Part shown: piece by piece, positions 24,664 through 33,255 of the stretch
Numbering within the stretch: position 1 is the first letter of the stretch
Layout of the letters: every line of letters begins with the position of its first letter
DNA from: Acidimicrobiaceae bacterium
GTDB lineage: Bacteria > Actinomycetota > Acidimicrobiia > Acidimicrobiales > RAAP-2
Direction of reading: 5' to 3'
Length of the DNA: 60,283 nucleotides
NCBI GenBank assembly: GCA_025350565.1
Contig: JANXXO010000094.1
Location: 1-60,283 of the forward strand
Made by a program: the position numbers and the translations under genes
The notes under the pieces: generated by a model
Told to the model about the DNA's origin: nothing
Seen by the model: the letters and a program-made list of their open reading frames with translations, nothing else
The model's database searches: none

Positions 24664-25356
24664 TTAGGGGTCGAGTCGGAAGCCAACGCCGCGGATCGTG
24701 ATGAGGTGTTGCGGCGTGGCCGGATCGTCCTCAATCTTTTGGCGAATTCGCTTGACGTGGGTGTCGAGCGTGCGAGTGTCGGAAAGCTCGAGACCCCACC
24801 ACAACGTGTCGAGGCAGACTTCGCGCGTTACCACTTGTCCCAGTCGAAACGCGAAGAGGGCCAAGAGGTCGAACTCCTTGCGACTGAGTTCGATCTCTTC
24901 ACCGCGTCGGGTGACGGTGCGACGAATGAAGTCGATACGTAAGTCGCCGAAGGAGACGGTGTCGTTGCCGTCCGTGGTGAGCGGTCGCCGCAAGACAGCG
25001 CGAATTCGAGCAATCAACTCGCGCAAGCGGAAAGGTTTCGTCACGTAGTCGGCCGCACCGATTTCCAGTCCCAGGACGACGTCCACTTCGCTCATGCGCG
25101 CGGTCACCATGATGACCGGCGTACGCGTCGAGTCGTAGAGCTCGCGACAGTAGTCAATCCCCGAACCATCGGGCAGCATCACGTCAAGGAGCACGAGGTC
25201 GGGTTTGGCCGAGGTCATGAGTTGGCGCGCTTGGGCAATGTTGGTGGCGCCCACCACCACGAAGCCTTCGACCGTGAGTCCGACGTTCAGTGCGTCTTGG
25301 TAACTCTCTTCGTCCTCCACCACCAAGATGACGTTGCGGCGCGCATCGTCGCTCAC
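24664..25356 (-). CDS. OmpR/PhoB-family response regulator (orphan)
   Basis: This 230-residue two-component regulator has a receiver domain with the acidic pair E14/D15, phospho-acceptor D58 in LVLLDVMLPDG and K107 in YVTKPF. The C-terminal winged-helix domain is of the OmpR type (LSRKEFDLLALF, DTHVKRIRQKIE, ITIRGVGFRLDP). The start is GTG with no clear Shine-Dalgarno. No histidine kinase gene is adjacent or elsewhere in the window, so its partner is unknown. It is divergent from the acetamidase-like gene across 241 bp in which no other feature was recognised. Confidence 0.92.
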   Translation of the reverse strand: MSDDARRNVILVVEDEESYQDALNVGLTVEGFVVVGATNIAQARQLMTSAKPDLVLLDVMLPDGSGIDYCRELYDSTRTPVIMVTARMSEVDVVLGLEIGAADYVTKPFRLRELIARIRAVLRRPLTTDGNDTVSFGDLRIDFIRRTVTRRGEEIELSRKEFDLLALFAFRLGQVVTREVCLDTLWWGLELSDTRTLDTHVKRIRQKIEDDPATPQHLITIRGVGFRLDP

Positions 25357-25597
25357 GCGGTGGCTTTCGCCGTGGTCGAGTGGATGAGAAATGCGGCACG
25401 TTGCACTTCATCAGGCGAGGGTAGTGAGTGCGTACGTGCCACGACCTCAACGTAAGGAGGCAGGGTTACCGCATGGTGAAGTGAGGGCTATCACGAGGTG
25501 TGCAGGGGATGAAACTTTTTCGCCACCGTCGCTTACGTGCCACACCGAGCCCGCGGCGCTGCTCTAGCCTTGGCCACGAACCTGAGACGGAGAGTGC

Positions 25598-26518
25598 ATG
25601 AACGAAGCCACGGTGAAGATAAGTCGCGACCAGCACGTCTGGTCTTTTGACGCAGCGGCCGAGCCCGTTGTATCGGTTGACCCCGGCACGGTGATCGAAA
25701 TCGAGACGTGGGACTGCTTTACGGGACAGGTCCAGAGCGAAGACGACACCGTCGAGAAAATCGACCTCAATCGGGTGAACAGCGCGACCGGTCCGATCTG
25801 CGTGCGCGGAGCGGAGCCGGGTGACACGTTGTCGGTCACGTTGCTCGACATCCGGCCCAATGCGAAGGGCGCGGCGATGTGTATCCCCGAGTGGGGCCAA
25901 CTCATCGACACCGTGCAGTCCCCGACCACTCGCATCTTCACGGTGCAAGACGGCATTGTCACCATGAACGACCGCGTCTCGTTTCCCGCCCGCCCGATGT
26001 TCGGCGTCATTGGGGTGTCGCCGGCGTCGGGCGACATCTCCACGTTCTTCGCCGATCGCCACGGCGGCAACATGGACGATCACATTAATGGCATCGGCGC
26101 CACGGTCCACCTTCCCGTCTTCCAGTCGGGGGCGCAGTTGGCGATCGGTGACATGCACGCCTCCATGGGCGATGGCGAGATATCCGGCACCGGCGTCGAA
26201 ATCGGCGGCGTGGGCGTCATCCGAGTGGACGTCATCAAGAACAAGGCCGGTGGTTGGCCGATCACCGAAACGGCCGACGCCTTCTACACGCACGGTACGT
26301 CGCAAGGCAATCTCCACGATGCGCTGCAGTCGGCGATCGAAGAGGCGTCCAAACTGCTCGTCGACGAGTGGGAGTTCACACCCGAGGACGCCTTCATCTT
26401 TTTGTCGGTTGCTGGCGATCTCGGCATCGCGCAGTTTTGTCATCCCTGTCCGGGCAGCGTGATTGCCAGAATGCGAATTCCCAAACTGGCGTCGAACCCG
26501 AAGCCCTTTCGCGACTAG
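25598..26518 (+). CDS. Acetamidase/formamidase family protein
   Basis: This 306-residue member of the FmdA/AmdA family hydrolyses short amides such as formamide or acetamide to ammonia and the acid. Recognisable stretches are PVVSVDPGTVIEIETWDCF, VRGAEPGDTLSVTLLDI, HGGNMDDHINGIGATVHLPV and GDMHASMGDGEISGTGVE. A TAGCCT hexamer at 25565 and GGAGAG before the ATG give a plausible promoter and ribosome-binding site. It stands alone and converges on the repeat-protein gene with a 3-nt gap. No amide or urea transporter is nearby, so the natural substrate is uncertain. Confidence 0.88.
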   Translation: MNEATVKISRDQHVWSFDAAAEPVVSVDPGTVIEIETWDCFTGQVQSEDDTVEKIDLNRVNSATGPICVRGAEPGDTLSVTLLDIRPNAKGAAMCIPEWGQLIDTVQSPTTRIFTVQDGIVTMNDRVSFPARPMFGVIGVSPASGDISTFFADRHGGNMDDHINGIGATVHLPVFQSGAQLAIGDMHASMGDGEISGTGVEIGGVGVIRVDVIKNKAGGWPITETADAFYTHGTSQGNLHDALQSAIEEASKLLVDEWEFTPEDAFIFLSVAGDLGIAQFCHPCPGSVIARMRIPKLASNPKPFRD

Positions 26519-26521
26519 CGG

Positions 26522-27979
26522 TTACTTCGTGGTGACGGTGAAGCCTTCGTAGTTCGAGATGCCCCGTAGGTAACTGCCGGTGGCGGTGCAGGGACCTTGG
26601 GCGTGACAGACCAGTCCATAGACGCCTCCGTCGATGCCGACCTGGGTGCCCCCCGCGGGCAGCGAGATCTTCGTCCCGGTTAGCCAACTAGAAGAGACTT
26701 CGTTGACCACGAGTGCCTGGTAGTTCCCCGCCGCGTCGACGTACGCGGCCCCGGCGCTGCAGTTGCCCGCTGAACGACACGAGACGGCGACGACCCCACC
26801 GTTTTTGCCGGCCGACTGGGCGCCAGTGGGTAGTCCCAGCTGCACGGCCGTTTGCCACGTCCCGTTCACCTCATTGACGAAGAAGCCTTGATAGGTGGTG
26901 CTCGACGCCGCACTGTGAAACTGTCCGCCGGCACTGCAGTTACCAATGGACGGGCACGACAGTCCGCCGTAGCCGTAGAAGAACGTCAAGGGATTGGTCG
27001 CGGCACCGCTCGGCATGGTGATCGACGATGCCTGTTGCCAGGCGCCGCGCAGTTCGGTGACCGCGAGGCCGAGCACCGCGCCACCGACCGTGATGTAGGT
27101 GCCCAAGGCGGTGCAGTTGTTGACCGCGGCGCAGGTGACCTCACTGAGTTGTCCCACGGGATAGGCGTTCGCGTCACCGGGCAAGGTCACCGACTCGCCG
27201 ACCCGCCACGAACCGCGTACTTGGTTCACGACGAGTCCGTGCGTAATGTTTTGCGTGTCGAGGTACGAGCCCACGGCGACGCAGTTCCCGGCACTGGCGC
27301 AGGTGATCTGATTGAGCGTGGTGAAGGGGTCGGCGTTGGCGTCGGGGGGCAGCGCGATTTCGGTCGTCCTCGTCCAGCGGCCCCTTATCTCATTCACCAC
27401 GAAGCCTTCGGTTCGAGCAATGGGCGTGGTGTGGACTTTGTACACCCCGATGGCTCCGCAATTACCGGCCGAGGTACACGAAATCGAGTGGATCTGACTG
27501 ACCTGTCCCTTACCCAGCGCGTTCGCGGGAAGTTTGATTTGGCGGCTTCTGGTCCACGCGCCGTGAACCTCGGCGGCGACGAAGCTGAGACTGTCGCCGG
27601 CCTTGTTGGCGTAGTTACCCGTCGCGACGCAGTTGTTGTTGGAACCACACGAGATGGAATCAACGGTGAGGAGCGGATCGGGGGAGGCGCCGGTGGGCGC
27701 AATGAGCTTGACGGCCTTCGTCCACTTCCCGTTCACTTCATTGAGGACCAGTCCCTCGGTATTGGCCGAATTGTCTTGGTAGGCGCCGCCGGCTCCGCAA
27801 TTGCCAGCCGACGGACACGAGAGGGCCGGCAAGAATCCCGACGGCAGTCCGGTGGCACCAGGAGGAAGCACGGCAATCATCGCCACTTGCCACCTCGGTG
27901 GCGACACGGCGCCGGCCGGTACCGCGAGGGAGAGGGACACGAGCGCGCTCAGGGCAACCGCGAGGCGTTTGAACTTCAT
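26522..27979 (-). CDS. Secreted protein with eight Cys-paired repeats
   Basis: This 485-residue exported protein has a signal peptide (MKFKRLAVALSALVSLSLAV, cleavage near GAVS). The mature part is eight tandem repeats of about 55-60 residues. Each carries a two-Cys motif of the form SCPSAGNCGAGGAY (C-x5-C, then G-x-Y or a similar pair) followed by FVVNEVNGTW-like and IxLPxGA segments. The regular paired Cys suggest one disulfide per repeat, and the repeat length would suit a beta-propeller; both are inference. No enzyme motif was seen. An upstream in-frame extension was rejected because the signal peptide starts at 27979. Confidence 0.8.
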   Translation of the reverse strand: MKFKRLAVALSALVSLSLAVPAGAVSPPRWQVAMIAVLPPGATGLPSGFLPALSCPSAGNCGAGGAYQDNSANTEGLVLNEVNGKWTKAVKLIAPTGASPDPLLTVDSISCGSNNNCVATGNYANKAGDSLSFVAAEVHGAWTRSRQIKLPANALGKGQVSQIHSISCTSAGNCGAIGVYKVHTTPIARTEGFVVNEIRGRWTRTTEIALPPDANADPFTTLNQITCASAGNCVAVGSYLDTQNITHGLVVNQVRGSWRVGESVTLPGDANAYPVGQLSEVTCAAVNNCTALGTYITVGGAVLGLAVTELRGAWQQASSITMPSGAATNPLTFFYGYGGLSCPSIGNCSAGGQFHSAASSTTYQGFFVNEVNGTWQTAVQLGLPTGAQSAGKNGGVVAVSCRSAGNCSAGAAYVDAAGNYQALVVNEVSSSWLTGTKISLPAGGTQVGIDGGVYGLVCHAQGPCTATGSYLRGISNYEGFTVTTK

Positions 27980-28264
27980 GTGCAGCTCTCCACTAATTCG
28001 ACCCTGACGTGTCAAAGTATAAGTAGACGTTTGACAACCAGTGATGCAGGTCCTGGCGGCGACGCGTTGCGAGCGAGTCCATGACGTCAACGCGAAGTCG
28101 GCTGATCCGTCGACCGTTGCGGGCGCCGATTGAGTACTACCGCCCCGTGAGGTCCGCCGTGTCCGCTCGCCCGAGTGGGGCATTGGGGTAGTCCGGTTGG
28201 TCACGTTTTTCACATCTACGGTGTGGCGGACCACGATGATTGACGCAAACGGGCCCCGTCGGGT

Positions 28265-28316
28265 TGTGAGAATTGCACACGGAGAAGTTGACGAATGTGA
28301 ATTAATCACATAGTCT
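28265..28316 (+). promoter_or_regulatory. Promoter with two DeoR-type operators
   Basis: The promoter is TTGACG (28288-28293), a 17-nt spacer, TAGTCT (28311-28316) and 6 nt to the GTG of the DeoR gene, so the transcript is probably leaderless. The spacer contains TGTGAATTAATCACA (28296-28310). A second, similar half-site pair, TGTGAGAATTGCACA, lies at 28265-28279, exactly 31 bp (three helical turns) upstream. Both are TGTGA-N5-TCACA-like inverted repeats and probably bind the DeoR protein encoded next. The preceding 27980-28264 holds the start region of the repeat-protein gene and nothing else recognised. Confidence 0.7.
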
Positions 28317-28322
28317 CGCGGG

Positions 28323-29111
28323 GTGAGCTCCAAAGACCGACGGGTCATCATCGCCGAGCGACTGAAATCCGAAGGTGAGGCCACCATTGCTGATTTGGCC
28401 GTGCGTTTCGGGACCTCGGAAATGACGATCCGGCGTGACCTCGAACTCCTCGAATTCGAAGGGCTGGCACGTCGCATTCGCGGAGGAGCGATCTCCACCC
28501 AGAGTCGGTCGTACGAACCACCGATCCTGCAACGCTCCACCTATCGCGCCGATGCCAAACGACGAATCGGTGCCGCGGCGGCCGCCCTCTTGAAGGAGGA
28601 CGAGACGGTGGTCCTCGACGTGGGCACGACCACCCTTGAGATGGCCAAGGCCATTGGGACGAACTGCGCGGCGACGGTGATCACCAGTTCGTTACTCATT
28701 GCCACGGAACTCGATAGCAAGCTCAACGTGCGCACCATCGTGACCGGTGGTGTCCTTCGTCGCGGGGAGATGAGTTTGGTTGGTTCGCGCGCCGAAGGTT
28801 CCTTCGCCGATCTGAACTGCGACACTGTTTTTCTCGGCGTGGCGGGTGTCAGTTGTCTGAAGGGACTCACCGAGTACAACCTCGATGACGCCATGGTGAA
28901 ACAAGCGGCCCTCGTCACTGGTCGCCGAGTCGTTGTGCTCGCGGACTCCACGAAGATCGGCCGCGTGGCCTTCGTCTCGGTGTGTCCACTCACGAAGATC
29001 GATCTCTTGATTACGGACGCGTCACCCGACGGACCGACAATACGGGCCATCAAGGAGTTGGGCGTCGAGGTATTGCACGTCGAGCCCTTTACGAAGGAGA
29101 GTGCCACGTGA
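28323..29111 (+). CDS. DeoR/GlpR-family transcriptional regulator
   Basis: This 262-residue repressor-type protein has an N-terminal helix-turn-helix, ATIADLAVRFGTSEMTIRRD (the DeoR signature), followed by LARRIRGGAI and a C-terminal DeoR sensor domain that binds phosphorylated sugars (DVGTTTLEMAKAI, VITSSLLIATEL, VVLADSTKIGR). It is the first gene of an eight-gene sugar or polyol module and overlaps the next gene by 4 nt. Two operator-like repeats surround its promoter, so it is likely autoregulated and lifted by a phosphorylated intermediate. Confidence 0.92.
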   Translation: MSSKDRRVIIAERLKSEGEATIADLAVRFGTSEMTIRRDLELLEFEGLARRIRGGAISTQSRSYEPPILQRSTYRADAKRRIGAAAAALLKEDETVVLDVGTTTLEMAKAIGTNCAATVITSSLLIATELDSKLNVRTIVTGGVLRRGEMSLVGSRAEGSFADLNCDTVFLGVAGVSCLKGLTEYNLDDAMVKQAALVTGRRVVVLADSTKIGRVAFVSVCPLTKIDLLITDASPDGPTIRAIKELGVEVLHVEPFTKESAT

Positions 29112-29911
29112 CTCGATTCGAAACGCTCTTCTCGGGCGTCGCCAAACCTCTCATTGCGATGGCGCACGTGCCACCGCTGCCCGGTACGCCCCTCTACGAT
29201 CAAGGTGCCGGGGTAGAAGGCCTCATTGACCAGGTGAAACGTGACGTGGAATTGCTGCTCGCGGGCGGCTTCGATGCCCTCTTGTTCTGCAACGAAGGCG
29301 ACCGTCCCTACCAACTGCACGCCGGTCTCGAAGCGTCGGCGGTGATGACGCGCGTGGTGACGGAGTGCAAACCGACCGACCGACCATTCGGCGTGGACTT
29401 CCTCTGGGACGCACAGTGCGCGCTCGCCATTGGCGTCGCCACCGGTGCTTCGTTCATGCGCGAGGTGGTGACTGGGTCATGGGAATCGGATATGGGATCG
29501 TGGAGTCCCGACGCCGCGCAACTGCTCCGCAATCGTCATAACTTTGGGCGCGACGACCTCGCCATCTTCGCCAACGTGACGCCGGAGTTCGCGTCGAGTA
29601 CGGGTACGCGCACGCCCGCGCAGCTCGCCATCTCGACGGTCGTGTCGAGTCTGGCCGACGTCATCTTGGTGTCGGGTCCCATGGCCGGCGCGGAACCTGA
29701 CGTGAAGACCGTGGCCGAGGTGCGTGAAGCGCTGGACAAGTCAGTGCCGGTCCTACTGAACACGGGCGCCCGGGCCGACACCATCAAGGAGTTCTTCCGC
29801 TACGCCGATGGGTGCATTGTCGGCAGCTCACTCAAGCGCGACGGCTACACGTGGAATGAGGTCGATCCCGAGCGCGTGAAGCGATTCGTGGACGCGGCAC
29901 GTAGTGCCTGA
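29108..29911 (+). CDS. BtpA/SgcQ family protein
   Basis: This 267-residue protein of the BtpA/SgcQ family has a predicted TIM barrel. Characteristic segments are LIAMAHVPPLPGTPLYD, GGFDALLFCNEGDRPY, GVDFLWDAQCALAIG, FANVTPEF, ILVSGPMAG and GCIVGSSLKRDGY; the last resembles a phosphate-binding loop. SgcQ lies in the cryptic E. coli sgc sugar operon; a defined reaction is not established. The GTG overlaps the DeoR gene by 4 nt and the kinase gene overlaps its end by 8 nt. Its conserved place in a kinase/dehydrogenase operon argues for a metabolic, not photosynthetic, role. Confidence 0.82.
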   Translation: MTRFETLFSGVAKPLIAMAHVPPLPGTPLYDQGAGVEGLIDQVKRDVELLLAGGFDALLFCNEGDRPYQLHAGLEASAVMTRVVTECKPTDRPFGVDFLWDAQCALAIGVATGASFMREVVTGSWESDMGSWSPDAAQLLRNRHNFGRDDLAIFANVTPEFASSTGTRTPAQLAISTVVSSLADVILVSGPMAGAEPDVKTVAEVREALDKSVPVLLNTGARADTIKEFFRYADGCIVGSSLKRDGYTWNEVDPERVKRFVDAARSA

Positions 29912-31394
29912 GCAGTCACGGTTGCTGCTCGGAATCGACATTGGCTCCTCGGGGGTGAAGGCCGTCCTCGTGGACCCCGACCGGGGCATCGTCGCCTCGT
30001 CGACCTACGACGTGGCGCTCTACAGCGATCATCCGGGTTGGGCGGAGGCCGAACCGGCACAGTGGTGGTCGGCCGTCTGCGCCCTCGTTCCCCAACTGTT
30101 ACAGCGCAGCGGCGCGACGAACGCGAACCTGGCGGCGGTCGCGGTGAGCGGGATGGTGCCGGCGATCCTGGTGCTCGACGAGGACGGCGAGCCCCTGCGA
30201 CGAGCCATCATGCAGAACGACGCGCGAGCCACGACCGAGATACGAGACGTGCGCGCCGCGCTCGGTGACGTGGACCTTCTGTCGCTCACCGGTTCCGTAC
30301 TCAATCAACAGTCGGTGGCGCCTACCGCGCTCTGGCTCTCGCGCCACGAGCCCGAGGTGTGGGGAGCCACGTGCTCCGTACAGGGTTCCTACGACTGGAT
30401 GGCTCGAGCCCTCGGCGCCACCGCCCACGTGGAACGTAACTGGGCCCTCGAAAGTGGCCTGTACGGCTTTGACGGCCTTGTGCTCACCCAGGTGCTGGCG
30501 GCCACGCCGGTGGAGTGGCCGACGCTCTTAGACGTGGTCGTGCCCGGCACCGTGGTGGGCGAGGTCAGTCTCGTTGCCGCGCGCGCCACGGGACTACGGG
30601 CCGGCACACCGATTGTGGTGGGCGGGGCCGACCATGTCCTCTCGGCCTACGGCGCCGGACTGAGGCAGCGCGGCGACTGCCTCGTGAAACTCGGTGGTTC
30701 CGGCGATCTCTTAGCGGTGAGTGACGACGTGTTCCTCGACGCCCGTCTGTACCTCGACAGCCATCCGGTTCCCGGCACCTGGTTGCCGAACGGCTGCATG
30801 GCGACCAGCGGGTCGTTACTGCGGTGGGAACAGGCGCTCTTCGGTGGGGCGACCTTGGCCGATCTGGACGCGGAGGCCGAACTGAGTACGCCCGGGGCGC
30901 TCCTCACGCTGCCGTTCTTCCTCGGCGAAAAGTCGCCGCTGCACGACCCCGATCTGCGAGGCGTCATGCTCGGTATGCACCTCGGTACCTCTCGAGGTGA
31001 CATTCATCGATCACTGCTGGAAGGCATTGCCTACGGCTTTCGGTCCATCGTGGACGTCTTCGACGAAGGTGGTCTGGAGCTGGCCAGTCCCCGCGTGACC
31101 AACGGAGGTTCGAAGTCGCGGCTGTGGCGACAGATTCTCGCTGACGTCTTGGAACGCGAGCTCACCTCGCTGCTTCATCACCCCGGGGCTTCCTTCGGCG
31201 CGGCCGTGATCGCCGGCGTCGGGGTCGGGGTCATTAGCGACTGGTCGTTCGTGGATAACTTCCTCGAAACGGGCGAGACGATTTCTCCTAACCCGTCGAA
31301 CGTGGCGCTCTACGACGAGCGCTACCTGCAGTACCACGATCTGTACGAAAAGACCACGCCGTTATCGCATCTACTCGCAAGGAGTCCACAATGA
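29904..31394 (+). CDS. FGGY-family carbohydrate kinase
   Basis: This 496-residue sugar kinase has two FGGY domains. The N-terminal ATP/sugar domain begins LLLGIDIGSSGVKAVLVD and includes AVSGMVPAILVLDEDG and MQNDARATTE. The C-terminal domain has VGGADHVLSAYGAG, KLGGSGDLLAVSD, LPFFLGEKSPLHDPD and TNGGSKSRLWRQILAD. It resembles xylulokinase or ribulokinase-like members, but substrate residues cannot be assigned by eye. The GTG start overlaps the BtpA/SgcQ gene by 8 nt and the next SDR overlaps by 4 nt. The predicted product would be the phosphorylated sugar sensed by the DeoR regulator. Confidence 0.9.
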   Translation: MPEQSRLLLGIDIGSSGVKAVLVDPDRGIVASSTYDVALYSDHPGWAEAEPAQWWSAVCALVPQLLQRSGATNANLAAVAVSGMVPAILVLDEDGEPLRRAIMQNDARATTEIRDVRAALGDVDLLSLTGSVLNQQSVAPTALWLSRHEPEVWGATCSVQGSYDWMARALGATAHVERNWALESGLYGFDGLVLTQVLAATPVEWPTLLDVVVPGTVVGEVSLVAARATGLRAGTPIVVGGADHVLSAYGAGLRQRGDCLVKLGGSGDLLAVSDDVFLDARLYLDSHPVPGTWLPNGCMATSGSLLRWEQALFGGATLADLDAEAELSTPGALLTLPFFLGEKSPLHDPDLRGVMLGMHLGTSRGDIHRSLLEGIAYGFRSIVDVFDEGGLELASPRVTNGGSKSRLWRQILADVLERELTSLLHHPGASFGAAVIAGVGVGVISDWSFVDNFLETGETISPNPSNVALYDERYLQYHDLYEKTTPLSHLLARSPQ

Positions 31395-32155
31395 CCAGAC
31401 CCATCGCTGGCGTCACCGGAGGCGGTTCGGGGATTGGCGCCGCCATCGCCACCACGCTCGGCCAGCGCGGCTACCACGTGGTGGTGACCGACGTCGACCT
31501 GGCGGGCGCGCAGACAACGGCCTCGACGATTGAGAGTGCGCAGGCGCTGCAGCTGGACGTCACCGATCCGGTCGCCTGCGACGCCACCGTGAACACCATC
31601 GTGGCCCAACACGGCCGCCTCGACGTCTGGGTCTCCAACGCCGGCATCTCGAAGATGCAGCGTTTCATCGATATCGCACCGACCGATCTCGCGCGGAACT
31701 TTGAAGTAAACACCTACGGCGTCTTCTACTGCGGCCAGTCGGCCGCGCGCGCCATGATCACCCTGGCGACGCCGGGCCGCATCATCAATACCGCGTCCAT
31801 GGCGGCCAAGCAGGGCCGAGTCCCGTACCTCGCGGACTACGTGGCGAGCAAGTTCGCCGTGCTCGGCCTTACCCAGGCCATGGCGTTCGAACTCGCACCC
31901 TACGGTATTCGCGTCAACTGCGTCTGTCCCGGTTTCGTCGCCACCCCCATGCAGAGCCGAGAGCTCGCGTGGGAAGCCGAGTTGCGCGGGATCGAGCCCG
32001 ACGCGGTGCGCGCGCTCTGGATAGCCGACACACCCTTGGCGCGACTGGAGACGCCCGAGGACGTAGCCAGGGTCGTGGCCTTTCTCGCGAGCGACGACGC
32101 TGCGTTCATCACCGGAGAAGCGATCTCGGTGAACGGTGGCGCCTACATGGACTAA
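31391..32155 (+). CDS. SDR family sugar/polyol dehydrogenase
   Basis: This 254-residue classical SDR has the cofactor motif GGGSGIGAAIA (10-20), D34 in VVTDVDL suggesting NAD, SNAG at 82-85 and a triad of S136, Y150 and K154 (YVASK). The C-terminal FITGEAISVNGGAYMD is typical. Together with the adjacent FGGY kinase it is most simply a polyol dehydrogenase that produces the ketose which the kinase phosphorylates; that is inference from context. It overlaps the kinase gene by 4 nt, and the ABC transporter genes begin 56 nt downstream. Confidence 0.88.
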   Translation: MTRPIAGVTGGGSGIGAAIATTLGQRGYHVVVTDVDLAGAQTTASTIESAQALQLDVTDPVACDATVNTIVAQHGRLDVWVSNAGISKMQRFIDIAPTDLARNFEVNTYGVFYCGQSAARAMITLATPGRIINTASMAAKQGRVPYLADYVASKFAVLGLTQAMAFELAPYGIRVNCVCPGFVATPMQSRELAWEAELRGIEPDAVRALWIADTPLARLETPEDVARVVAFLASDDAAFITGEAISVNGGAYMD

Positions 32156-32211
32156 CCGCGGCGACACCGACGCGTGTACCGTGAGTACCGGACAACGACC
32201 CAGGGGAGCAG

Positions 32212-33228
32212 ATGGCCAACGATTCGGCGATAGCGATTCGCGGCGTGGCTAAGTCGTTCGCCGGCACGACCGTGCTGCACGACATCAACCTCGAGATTTT
32301 CGACGGTGAGTTCTTTACGATGCTGGGACCCTCGGGCTCGGGCAAGACCACCTTGTTGCGAATGGTCGCTGGTTTCGAGACGCCCGACCGCGGCACCATC
32401 TCGCTGCACGGCGATGACGTGACTCAGCGATCGGCGCACGTGCGTCCGGTCAACACCGTCTTTCAGGACTACGCGCTCTTCCCCCACATGGACGTGGTGA
32501 CCAACGTGGAATACGGTCTTCGCGTCGCGGGCGTAAAAAAAGAGGATCGTCGTCGTCGCGCCAGCGAGGCGCTGGCCATGGTGCAACTCGAAGGCTTCGC
32601 GAAACGCCGTCCGGCCCAACTGTCGGGTGGGCAGCGCCAACGCGTCGCGCTGGCACGGGCCATCGTGAACGAACCGAGTGTGCTCTTGCTCGACGAGCCC
32701 CTGGGCGCACTCGACTTGAAGCTTCGCCAAGAGATGCAAACCGAACTGAAGGTCATTCAGCGCCGCATTGGCATCACCTTCTTGTACGTCACGCACGACC
32801 AGGAAGAGGCCATGGCCATGAGTGACCGCATCGCCATCATGAACGCCGGCGTCATCGAACAGGTCGGTTCACCGAAAGAGATCTACGAACTCCCCGCGTC
32901 GCCCTTCGTAGCCAGCTTCATTGGCACGTCGAACGTGATTGTCCGAAATGGTCGCACGCAGTCCCTTCGCCCCGAGCGACTGCGCCTTTTGTTGCCCGCT
33001 TCGTCGCCGCCCGAAGGGACGATAACCGAGCCCGCCACCGTGGCGGACGTGGTCTATCTCGGACCCGTGATCCGGGTCTACGTGCGCCTCGCCAATGGCG
33101 ACGACCTCGTAGTGGTGCAGTCCAATGACGGCCTCGCCGGCCCGTCGTTCAGCGTGGCCGCGGGCGACGCCGTCCTCGTCGCGTGGCGCCCGCAGGACGC
33201 TTTCGATCTCGAGTCGGAACTAGTCTGA
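32212..33228 (+). CDS. ABC transporter ATP-binding protein (PotA/FbpC-like)
   Basis: This 338-residue ATPase has Walker A GPSGSGKTT, Q-loop VFQDYALFPHM, signature LSGGQRQRVALARAI, Walker B LLLDEPLGALD and the switch YVTHDQEEAM, followed by a TOBE-type C-terminal domain with SLRPERLRLLLP. It belongs to the spermidine/putrescine-type group. AGGGGAGCAG precedes the ATG. With the binding protein and two permeases downstream it makes a complete importer in the same operon as a kinase and dehydrogenase, so the cargo is more likely a sugar or polyol than a polyamine. Confidence 0.92.
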   Translation: MANDSAIAIRGVAKSFAGTTVLHDINLEIFDGEFFTMLGPSGSGKTTLLRMVAGFETPDRGTISLHGDDVTQRSAHVRPVNTVFQDYALFPHMDVVTNVEYGLRVAGVKKEDRRRRASEALAMVQLEGFAKRRPAQLSGGQRQRVALARAIVNEPSVLLLDEPLGALDLKLRQEMQTELKVIQRRIGITFLYVTHDQEEAMAMSDRIAIMNAGVIEQVGSPKEIYELPASPFVASFIGTSNVIVRNGRTQSLRPERLRLLLPASSPPEGTITEPATVADVVYLGPVIRVYVRLANGDDLVVVQSNDGLAGPSFSVAAGDAVLVAWRPQDAFDLESELV

Positions 33229-33255
33229 CGAATCAGCGCTACACAAGGGGGAGCA

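Noticed and set aside
26522..28540. 672-residue version of the repeat protein
   Set aside because: The added N-terminus runs through the DeoR gene and its operators. The signal peptide starts at 27979.
31252..31260. DnaA-box-like TTATCCACG on the minus strand inside the FGGY kinase gene
   Set aside because: It is a single site with one mismatch inside a coding region and has no neighbours, so chance is enough.
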